Source: Brevundimonas sp. UBA5936
GTDB lineage: Bacteria; Pseudomonadota; Alphaproteobacteria; Caulobacterales; Caulobacteraceae
Direction of reading: 5' to 3'
Assembly: GCA_002430835.1 (NCBI GenBank)
Contig: DJDA01000091.1
Location: 1 to 11,832 of the forward strand
Length of the DNA: 11,832 bases
Shown one piece after another: positions 6,355 through 11,832 of this stretch. A program made the translations under genes and the position numbers. The notes under the pieces are model-generated. The model did no database searches, had not been told where the DNA came from, and saw only the letters and a list, made by a program, of their open reading frames with translations. Position 1 is the stretch's first letter. Each line of letters opens with the position of its first letter.

Positions 6355-7821
6355 ATGCAAAGAGCCCGCCGCGCGCGCATCGTCGCGACCCTTGGACCCG
6401 CCAGTCGCGCGCCGGGAACGGTCAAGGCGCTGGCCCAGGCCGGGGTGGACGTCTTTCGCCTGAACTTCAGCCACGGCTCACACGACGATCACGCCGCCGC
6501 CTTCAAGGCCGTGCGCGGGGCCGAGATGGCGCTGAAGCGGCCGCTGGGCATACTGGCCGACCTGCAGGGCCCGAAGCTGAGGCTGGGCCGTTTCTCCGAC
6601 GTCGAGATCGAGGTCAAGCCGGGCCACCAGATGCGCTTCGACCTGAACCCGGCGCTGGGCGACGAGAAACGGGTGCAGATGCCGCATCCGGAAATCCTCA
6701 AGTCCCTGCGTCCGGGCATGCTGCTGCTGTTGGACGACGGCCGGGTGCGGCTGCGTGTGGGCGAGCGCACCGACGAATGGTGCGACGTCACGGTCGAGAG
6801 CGGCTCCAAGCTGTCCGACCGCAAGGGGGTGGCCGTGCCGGAGGCGGTCATCCCGGTGTCGGCCCTGACGCCCAAGGATCGCGAGGATCTGGCCTTCGCG
6901 CTTCGCCTCGGCGTCGACTGGGTGGCCCTCAGCTTCGTCCAGAAGGCCGAGGACATGGCCGAGCTGAAGAGCATCGTGAACGGTCAGGCCGCCTGCCTGG
7001 CCAAGATCGAAAAGCCTCAGGCCCTGAACGACCTCGAGAGCATCCTCGACTACTGCGACGGCGTCATGGTCGCGCGCGGCGATCTGGGGGTCGAGATGGA
7101 CCCGGAGGAAGTGCCGGTCGCCCAGAAGAAGATCCTGCGCGCCGCCCGCCAGCGCGGCGTCCCCGCCATCGTCGCGACGCAGATGTTGGAATCGATGACC
7201 AGCGCCCCGGCCCCGACCCGCGCCGAGGCGTCCGACGTGGCCAACGCCGTCTATGAGGGCGCCGACGCCCTGATGCTGTCGGCCGAGACGGCGGCGGGCG
7301 ACTATCCGCTGGAAGCCGTCACCATCATGAACCGCATCATGGAGCGGGTGGAGCGCGATCCCCTGTGGCCCGGCCTGATGGACGCCGAACATGCGGGCAT
7401 GGACATCGACGACGTCGACGCCCTGGTCGCGGCGGCGAGGAAGGCGGCCGAGGCGTCCTCGACCGCCTGCATGGTGGTGTTCACGACCCTGGGCGGCACG
7501 GCGCGGCGGATGTCGCGCGAGCGGCCGCTGCAGCCGGTCCTGGCGCTGACGCCCAAGCCCGAGACGGCGCGCCGTCTGGCCCTGGTCTGGGGGCTGGAGC
7601 CGCGTCTGGGCGAACAGCCGACCTCGCTGGAAGGCCTGACCGACGATGCGGTCGAGGCCGCCATGCTCTATGGCCTGGCCGAGCCGGGGCAGCGCATCCT
7701 GATCCTGGCCGGAACGCCCTTCGGCGCGCCGGGGGCCGCGAATCTGTTGCGTCTGGCCCATGCTCCGGCCCATGCTGCCCCCCGGCACGAACATGGGGCG
7801 AAGCGCGCCCGCAAAACCTGA
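6355..7821 (+). CDS. pyk: pyruvate kinase
   Basis: This 488-residue cytoplasmic glycolytic enzyme converts phosphoenolpyruvate and ADP to pyruvate and ATP. The length is normal for the bacterial enzyme. The TIM-barrel A domain carries ARIVATLGPAS (7-17), FRLNFSHG (34-41, with Arg35, Asn37 and Ser39), LADLQGPKLRLG (67-78), the active-site Lys217 in KIEKP, metal ligands Glu219 and Asp243 (ARGDLGVE), Thr275 in ATQMLESM, and TRAEASDVANAV (288-299). The B domain lies between about residues 79 and 163. The C-terminal allosteric domain runs from about 345 to 470. The last 20 or so residues form a basic, His-rich tail that is probably not conserved. The start is ATG with GAGGA 9-10 bases upstream. 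The methyltransferase gene begins 9 bp after the stop, suggesting a shared transcript. Control through the palindrome at 6299 is possible. Confidence 0.97.
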   Translation: MQRARRARIVATLGPASRAPGTVKALAQAGVDVFRLNFSHGSHDDHAAAFKAVRGAEMALKRPLGILADLQGPKLRLGRFSDVEIEVKPGHQMRFDLNPALGDEKRVQMPHPEILKSLRPGMLLLLDDGRVRLRVGERTDEWCDVTVESGSKLSDRKGVAVPEAVIPVSALTPKDREDLAFALRLGVDWVALSFVQKAEDMAELKSIVNGQAACLAKIEKPQALNDLESILDYCDGVMVARGDLGVEMDPEEVPVAQKKILRAARQRGVPAIVATQMLESMTSAPAPTRAEASDVANAVYEGADALMLSAETAAGDYPLEAVTIMNRIMERVERDPLWPGLMDAEHAGMDIDDVDALVAAARKAAEASSTACMVVFTTLGGTARRMSRERPLQPVLALTPKPETARRLALVWGLEPRLGEQPTSLEGLTDDAVEAAMLYGLAEPGQRILILAGTPFGAPGAANLLRLAHAPAHAAPRHEHGAKRARKT

Positions 7822-7830
7822 CGGGGCGGA

Positions 7831-8871
7831 ATGATCAAATACATCGGCTCAAAGCGCGCGCTTCTGGGCCAGGTGATCGGCGCGGTGCGGGCGGCTCAGC
7901 CGCAGGGCGGGACGGTCTGCGACCTGTTCTCCGGCACCGCGCGCGTGGGCCACGCGCTGAAGCGCGAGGGTTTCCGCGTCTGGTCCAATGATCACAACGC
8001 CTATGCCCATGCGCTCGCCACCGCCTATGTCCAGGCCGACCGCGAGGTCTGGGCCGAGCGGGCCGAGGCGGTGCTGGCGGAACTGCGCGCCGTGGCGCCC
8101 GCGCCGGGCTGGTTCACCCGCACCTATTGTCAGGAAGCCCGCTTCTTCCACCCCGACAACGGCGCCCGCATCGACGCCATGCGCGAGCGCATCGAGGTCA
8201 TGGGACTGGAGCCGGAATTGAAGGCGGTCGTCCTGGTCGCCCTGATGGAGGCGGCCGACCGGGTGGATTCCACGGCGGGCCTGCAGATGGCCTTCATGAA
8301 GCAGTGGGCGCCGCGTGCGCTGAAGCCGCTGGAGCTGCGCCTGCCGGACCTGCTGCCCGGCGTGGCGGCGGGGCCGTGCGTGGCGACGCACGGCGACGCG
8401 GTCGAGATCGCGGCCGAGGTCGAGGCCGACCTCGTCTATCTGGACCCGCCCTATAATCAGCACTCCTACCTCGGCAACTATCACTGTTGGGAAAGCCTGG
8501 TGCTGTGGGACAAGCCGGAAACCTATGGCGTGGCGCGCAAGCGTGTGGACGTGAAGACGCGCAAGTCGGCCTTCAACAGCCGGCCGGGCATCGGCCCGGC
8601 CCTGCAGACCGTCATCGAGCGGCTGAGGGCGCCGAACCTGATCGTCAGCTTCAACGACGAGGGCTATCTGAGCCGCGACGAGCTGACGGCCATGCTATCG
8701 GCGCGCGGCCATGTGCAGGTGGTCGAGATTCCGCGCCCCCGTTACGTCGGCGCCCGCATCGGCATCCATAACCTGAAGGGCCAGAAGGTCGGCTCGGTCG
8801 GGCGGCTGAGAAATGTGGAATATCTGTTCGTGGTCACGGATCGGCCGATCGAACTGCCGGTCGCCGCCTGA
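7831..8871 (+). CDS. solitary D12-class N6-adenine DNA methyltransferase
   Basis: This 346-residue protein of the MethyltransfD12 (DNA adenine methylase) family should transfer a methyl group from S-adenosylmethionine to N6 of adenine in a specific DNA sequence. The order of motifs is that of alpha-class enzymes: N-terminal IKYIGSKRALL (motif X, 2-12), motif I VCDLFSGTARVG (29-40) for SAM binding, SNDHNAYAH (52-60), and catalytic motif IV YLDPPYNQHSYLGNY (203-217) with DPPY at 205-208. The region from about 60 to 200 holds family-specific helices and probably part of the target recognition domain. The C-terminal part has NLIVSFNDEGYLS (269-281). There is no restriction endonuclease or specificity subunit within the window, so it appears orphan. 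Its ATG follows the pyk stop by 9 bp with GGGGCGGA just before it. The recognition sequence cannot be inferred. Confidence 0.88.
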   Translation: MIKYIGSKRALLGQVIGAVRAAQPQGGTVCDLFSGTARVGHALKREGFRVWSNDHNAYAHALATAYVQADREVWAERAEAVLAELRAVAPAPGWFTRTYCQEARFFHPDNGARIDAMRERIEVMGLEPELKAVVLVALMEAADRVDSTAGLQMAFMKQWAPRALKPLELRLPDLLPGVAAGPCVATHGDAVEIAAEVEADLVYLDPPYNQHSYLGNYHCWESLVLWDKPETYGVARKRVDVKTRKSAFNSRPGIGPALQTVIERLRAPNLIVSFNDEGYLSRDELTAMLSARGHVQVVEIPRPRYVGARIGIHNLKGQKVGSVGRLRNVEYLFVVTDRPIELPVAA

Positions 8872-8907
8872 CGGGAACGAAAGCCGGGCGCACGCCGTTT
8901 GTGCCGT

Positions 8908-9120
8908 ATGCGTACGCTTTCCAGTCTTCCTCCCCCCGCTTCCCGCTTTGACGCCCATGGTTTTGACGCTGCGCGTTTCGACGCCCAGCGTCAGGCCGCG
9001 CGTCCGGCCCGCCCGTCGCTGCGGCGCGGGCGCGGGCTGGACAGCTGGACCATCCTGCTGATCGGCGCGATCGCGGCGGGTCTGATGGGAATGCTGCTGG
9101 GCGGCGCCCTGTCCGTCTGA
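8908..9120 (+). CDS. hypothetical 70-aa protein with one C-terminal membrane helix
   Basis: From ATG 8908 a 70-residue product follows. Its N-terminal half is low-complexity, Ala/Arg/Pro-rich, with three FDA units at five-residue spacing (RFDAHGFDAARFDAQ). The C-terminal half is a clear hydrophobic helix (about residues 47-68, TILLIGAIAAGLMGMLLGG) after a basic cluster (RRGRG), predicting a small inner-membrane protein with its N-terminus inside. I do not recognise a family. No good ribosome binding site is visible. It starts 36 bp after the methyltransferase stop, and its own stop is 7 bp from the convergent end of rnhB. The membrane-like composition favours a real gene over a chance frame, but the evidence is modest. 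Confidence 0.5.
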   Translation: MRTLSSLPPPASRFDAHGFDAARFDAQRQAARPARPSLRRGRGLDSWTILLIGAIAAGLMGMLLGGALSV

Positions 9121-9127
9121 TTTTCGC

Positions 9128-9778
9128 TTAGGCGGCGTCCAGCAGGGCCTTGATCGGCGCCCAGCTGCGCCGGTGTTCAGGGCAGGGGCCCAGCGTCTGC
9201 AGGGCCTTCTGGTGGATGGGGGCGTTATAGCCCTTGTGGCTGGCGAAGCCGTAGCCTGGATAGGTCGCATCCATCTCGATCATCAGCCGATCACGCGCCG
9301 TCTTGGCCAGGATCGACGCCGCCGCGATCGACAGCGACCGGCTGTCCCCCTTGACCACGGGCGTCACCGCGCACGGCAGCTTGAAGCGATAATTGCCGTC
9401 CACCAGGGCGTGCACCGGCGGATGGGCCAGGGCCTCGACCGCCCGCCGCATGGCCAGGCCCGTGGCGTGCAGGATGTTGAGCTCGTCGATCTCCTCCACC
9501 GAGGCGAAACCGACGCCCCAGGCCAGGGCGCGGCTCTTGATGAGCGGCTCCAGCGCGGCGCGGCGCTTTTCCGTCAGGGCCTTGGAGTCGTCGATGCCGG
9601 ACGGCAGGTCGTCGGGGTTCAGGATCACCGCCGCCGCCGACACCGGCCCGGCCCAGGGACCGCGCCCGGCTTCGTCCACGCCGCAGACGTGACCGTTCCA
9701 GGTCGCGCGCGCCTCCAGCTCCAGCATCAGGGTGGGGAAAGGGCGGTCGATTTTCAGGGCGGCTTTGGGCGGCTTCAT
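9128..9778 (-). CDS. rnhB: ribonuclease HII
   Basis: This 216-residue RNase HII cuts the RNA strand of RNA/DNA hybrids and starts removal of single ribonucleotides misincorporated into DNA. The catalytic acidic set is present: Asp35 and Glu36 in GVDEAGRGPWAGPV, Asp127 in LVDGNY and Asp145 in VVKGDSRSLSIAAASILAK. The 18-residue spacing between the last two matches the E. coli enzyme. IDDSKALTEKRR (62-73) and YGFASHKGYNAPIH (176-189) are further family motifs. An N-terminal extension of about 15-20 residues relative to E. coli is ordinary. The start is ATG at 9778. I see no strong ribosome binding site. It converges with the small ORF on its 3' side and diverges from the unrecognised membrane protein on its 5' side. 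Confidence 0.97.
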   Translation of the reverse strand: MKPPKAALKIDRPFPTLMLELEARATWNGHVCGVDEAGRGPWAGPVSAAAVILNPDDLPSGIDDSKALTEKRRAALEPLIKSRALAWGVGFASVEEIDELNILHATGLAMRRAVEALAHPPVHALVDGNYRFKLPCAVTPVVKGDSRSLSIAAASILAKTARDRLMIEMDATYPGYGFASHKGYNAPIHQKALQTLGPCPEHRRSWAPIKALLDAA

Positions 9779-9929
9779 CGCGCGTCAGTGCCACGAACCG
9801 GCGCGGGGCGGAAGCATCACGGTCGCCCGATAGGGCCGTCTGGAGGCAGCAGGCGGTTTGAAGGGCTGCTTAGAGGGATTGCGGAACCTTAACTTGCAGG
9901 CGTGATCAAGAGCAGACTAGCTCTGCCTA

Positions 9930-10415
9930 ATGACTGGACTGTTCTCCCGTGTTCGATCCCCTCGCAGTTTTTGGGGTCGGCTGGGCCTCTTCACGGTGGG
10001 AGCCGTCGCTTTGTTTGGCGGCCTGGCGCTGATTGAGCCCTTAGTGCCTGGCGACCCCGGGAATTTCAGCGTGCTTCAGGACGCGAGTCTTGGCGTAATC
10101 GCCATGCTCGGGTTCGCCGTCCTCGCCGGTGAGGCCGTCATATTCACAATCCTTCCGGCAGAACTAAGCGCACGCTTTCTGCGAAATGATCTTTGGGGGC
10201 TGATCGCTGGAGCTGTCGTCTATTCCCCGATCTTCCATGCTTCAAATGGCGTTGCGGGGGTCGTATTCTCCGCGTGGATCGTTCTGGTCATCGGCGCGGT
10301 CTACTATATTCAACGCCCTTCATCCCGGATCGTAGCTTGCGCCCAGGCGATAGGATTGAAATGGGCGTTCTGGCTCAGCGCACTGTCGATGATTGCTGCG
10401 GAAAGAATGGGTTGA
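9930..10415 (+). CDS. unrecognised five-helix membrane protein, lower G+C
   Basis: This is a 161-residue product with about five hydrophobic segments: near residues 17-37, 52-75, 88-103, 105-126 and 134-155. The N-terminus is basic (SRVRSPRSFWGR). I do not recognise it. The segment GLIAGAVVYSPIFHASNGVA faintly recalls the His-containing second motif of CPBP/Abi intramembrane proteases. However, the usual EExxxR motif is missing (only GEAVIFTILPAE at 67-78) and no third motif is visible, so I would not call it a protease. By direct count 9961-10380 is 248 G+C of 420 (59%), against 65-73% in sampled lines of rnhB and tag. Together with its lack of relation to either neighbour, this suggests a later arrival. 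No clear ribosome binding site precedes the ATG. It is flanked by minus-strand genes on both sides. Confidence 0.7.
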   Translation: MTGLFSRVRSPRSFWGRLGLFTVGAVALFGGLALIEPLVPGDPGNFSVLQDASLGVIAMLGFAVLAGEAVIFTILPAELSARFLRNDLWGLIAGAVVYSPIFHASNGVAGVVFSAWIVLVIGAVYYIQRPSSRIVACAQAIGLKWAFWLSALSMIAAERMG

Positions 10416-10461
10416 ACCTTCGCAACGAGGAGTAGGCGGACAGTAGCGGGCGTCCTGTAAA

Positions 10462-11052
10462 TCAGGCCGCATCCACCTCTCCATGCCGGAAGCAGGTCGT
10501 CTGGTGGTCGTTGACCATGCCGACCGCCTGCATGAAGGCGTAGGTGATCACCGGGCCGCAGAATTTGAAGCCGCGGGCCTTCAGGGCCTTGGCCATGGCG
10601 AGGCTTTCGGCGGTCTGGGTCGGGGCTTCGCGGAAATGGCTCCACTGGTTCGTCAGAGGCTGGCCGCCGACAAAGGACCATAGCCAGGCCGAGAAATCCT
10701 CGCCGTTGTCGCGCATGTCCAGCCAGATGCGGGCGCCGTTGATGGCCGCGTCGATCTTGGCGCCAGAGCGGATGATGCGCGGGTCGGCCAGCAGGCGCGC
10801 GCGGTCCGCCTCGCCATAGCGGGCGACGATCTCGGGGTCGAAGCCGTCGAAGGCGTCGCGCATCCCTTCGCGCTTTCTCAGGATGGTGATCCAGGCCAGC
10901 CCGGCCTGGAAGCCGTCCAGCACCAGCTTCTCCCACAGGGCGCGGGCGTCGTATTCGGGCACGCCCCATTCGGTGTCGTGATAGGCGATGTAGAGCGGGT
11001 CCGTCGTCCCGCACCAGCCGCAGCGGCCTTCAGCCTTTTCGGATTCGGTCAT
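10462..11052 (-). CDS. tag: DNA-3-methyladenine glycosylase I
   Basis: This 196-residue enzyme excises 3-methyladenine from alkylated DNA as the first step of base excision repair. The zinc-binding residues of the family are present: Cys11 in RCGWCG, His25 in YIAYHD, and His183 and Cys187 in NDHQTTC. Core motifs DPLYIAYHDTEWGVP (18-32), GFQAGLAWITILRKR (47-61), GFKFCGP (161-167) and YAFMQAVGMVNDH (171-183) match E. coli Tag closely. The aromatic residues that contact the base align as Tyr24 and Trp54. One difference is that E. coli Glu38, which reads the methylated base, aligns with Asp46 here (LDGFQAG); I believe this conservative swap occurs in other family members. The ATG is at 11052 with no strong ribosome binding site. 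A GANTC site (11042-11046) lies over codons 3-4. A terminator separates it from the upstream TraB gene, so it needs its own promoter. Confidence 0.97.
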   Translation of the reverse strand: MTESEKAEGRCGWCGTTDPLYIAYHDTEWGVPEYDARALWEKLVLDGFQAGLAWITILRKREGMRDAFDGFDPEIVARYGEADRARLLADPRIIRSGAKIDAAINGARIWLDMRDNGEDFSAWLWSFVGGQPLTNQWSHFREAPTQTAESLAMAKALKARGFKFCGPVITYAFMQAVGMVNDHQTTCFRHGEVDAA

Positions 11053-11089
11053 GGCGCGATGTTGCTGGAATGTTCCGGAGGCGCAAGCG

Positions 11090-11117
11090 AAAAGGCCCGA
11101 CGTTTCCGCCGGGCCTT
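11090..11117 (-). terminator. intrinsic terminator of the TraB-family gene
   Basis: Read on the minus strand, AAGGCCCGGCG pairs with CGTCGGGCCTT around a GAAA (GNRA) tetraloop, with one G-U wobble. TTTT (complement of 11090-11093) follows. It begins about 20 bases after the stop of the TraB gene and lies upstream of tag, so it ends the TraB transcript. The plus-strand side has no T-run, which fixes the direction. Confidence 0.82.
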
Positions 11118-11138
11118 CAGGGGGTGTTGCGGGGCGTC

Positions 11139-11832
11139 CTACAGTCGCTCGACCGTGAAGCCGCGCGCGGTCAGCATGTCGATGACGCTGTCCTGGTCGG
11201 CCAGGTGGGCGACGCCCACGGCGACGAAGGCCGAACCGGAGCCTTGCATCATCGTCTCGATCCGGTTGGTCCAGTCGGCGTTGCGGACGACCAGGGCGGC
11301 GCGGTGGATGTCTTCATGCACGTCGCGGGTGTCGAGGCGGTTCAGGCGTCCGACTTCGGCGACGTCGCCTTTGAGCCAGGCGGTTACGGTCTGGTCCAGC
11401 TTGGAGACGATCTGGCCGCCGTTGCGGACGTAGTTGTTCAGATAGGCGATCTGAGCTTCTTCGCTCATGCCGGCGATCAGACGCAGCTGACGGTCGGCGG
11501 TTTCGAAGCCGTGGATGGTTTTGCCCTCGGCGCGGGCGCGGTCCATCAGGGTCTTGTCGACCCCGGCTTCGGGGCGATAGCCGGCCTGCATCGGGGCGGT
11601 TCCGGCGACCATGAAGGCGGCCAGCCAGGGACGATAGGCGTCCAGCGCCGCGCCGTTGGCGCCGATGCCCTGGGCGGCCTTGTCGAAGGCGGCGAAGTCC
11701 TCGGCGCTCAGGATCGACGACAGGGGGCGGTCGGGGGTGACGCCGTGCTGCTGGGCGACGGCGGCGACGACGCTCGGGTCGTCCTGGTCCGCGACCTCGA
11801 CCCAGAACTGGTCGGCGGCGGCGAAGGCGGCG
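11139..11832 (-). CDS. TraB/GumN family protein, C-terminal part (runs off the window)
   Basis: The minus-strand frame is open from the window edge to the TAG at 11139-11141, giving the last 230 residues of a protein usually about 280-330 long. The start lies outside. The C-terminal stretch GSGSAFVAVGVAHLADQDSV followed by IDMLTARGFTVERL is the signature of the TraB/GumN family (family form: F-VAVGA-HL-G--G-I-LL---GY-V). The conserved glycine/histidine motif of this fold is intact. Upstream visible parts include DKTLMDRARAEGKTIHGFET, also family-typical (D--L---A---GK-I-GLET). In proteobacteria such proteins often have a signal peptide, and a metal-dependent peptidase-like activity has been proposed for the wider fold. 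Neither can be confirmed here. An internal ATG at 11612 is not the start, because homologous sequence continues upstream of it. Confidence 0.9.
   Translation of the reverse strand, partial: AAFAAADQFWVEVADQDDPSVVAAVAQQHGVTPDRPLSSILSAEDFAAFDKAAQGIGANGAALDAYRPWLAAFMVAGTAPMQAGYRPEAGVDKTLMDRARAEGKTIHGFETADRQLRLIAGMSEEAQIAYLNNYVRNGGQIVSKLDQTVTAWLKGDVAEVGRLNRLDTRDVHEDIHRAALVVRNADWTNRIETMMQGSGSAFVAVGVAHLADQDSVIDMLTARGFTVERL

Noticed and set aside
6478..7794. Long open minus-strand frame opposite pyruvate kinase
   Set aside because: The composition is that of a shadow frame and the sense frame is an unmistakable pyruvate kinase.
7852..7863. 12-bp palindrome AAGCGCGCGCTT
   Set aside because: It lies within methyltransferase codons 7-11 (SKRALL) and is explained by GC-rich codons of a conserved motif.
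9173..9892. 239-codon plus-strand frame opposite rnhB
   Set aside because: It is antisense to an intact RNase HII; it is His/Arg/Gly-rich with no recognisable motif.
9067..10415. Possible new defence island (methylase, RNase HII, unknown membrane protein)
   Set aside because: The genes lie on different strands, rnhB and tag are housekeeping genes, and no nuclease, helicase or toxin partner is present.

Overview
The window is GC-rich chromosomal DNA (about 65-70% G+C in the genes) with alphaproteobacterial character. A DUF3297 gene, a SPAP/PhoK-type alkaline phosphatase, a scarcity of GANTC sites and the protein sequences as a whole suggest Caulobacterales, most likely Brevundimonas or a close relative. 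The genus is an inference from gene content and style, not from a marker gene. Most of the window is ordinary core or housekeeping chromosome. There is no phage, insertion sequence, CRISPR array or recognisable defence island, and I found no convincing new multi-gene system.

Layout, left to right. A 79-codon DUF3297 gene (86-325) is followed by an exported zinc M28 peptidase that starts at TTG (427-1854). A tRNA-Leu(UAA) with encoded CCA (1865-1949) and a strong terminator (2012-2042) come next. Then there is a 522-bp gene-free stretch. Its core (2161-2340) is only about 37% G+C by direct count and holds a 14-bp palindrome with two abutting GANTC sites. It leads into a DUR3/urea-type sodium:solute symporter (2565-4259), coupled to a 43-aa one-helix membrane protein (4272-4403) that is likely a transporter small subunit, and then a terminator (4408-4430).

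An exported PhoK/SPAP-type alkaline phosphatase (4508-6196) follows. The 158-bp gap after it carries a 21-bp imperfect tandem repeat, a stem-loop and a 12-bp palindrome ahead of pyruvate kinase (6355-7821). A solitary D12-class adenine DNA methyltransferase (7831-8871) starts 9 bp after pyk and is probably co-transcribed with it. A short one-helix ORF (8908-9120) then converges on rnhB (9128-9778, minus).

Next is a divergent, lower-GC (about 59%) unrecognised membrane protein (9930-10415). The window ends with two minus-strand genes: tag, the 3-methyladenine glycosylase I (10462-11052), and the C-terminal 230 residues of a TraB/GumN-family protein that runs off the right edge (11139 onward). 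A GNRA-loop terminator (11090-11117) separates these two.

Functionally, the left half is envelope and nutrient scavenging: secreted peptidase, urea-type symporter and periplasmic phosphatase. The middle is glycolysis plus a DNA methylase, and the right is DNA maintenance (RNase HII, Tag). The observations most worth a second look are the symporter/micro-subunit pair, the AT-rich island with the double GANTC palindrome, the pyk-methylase pairing, and the palindrome and 21-bp repeat in front of pyk.
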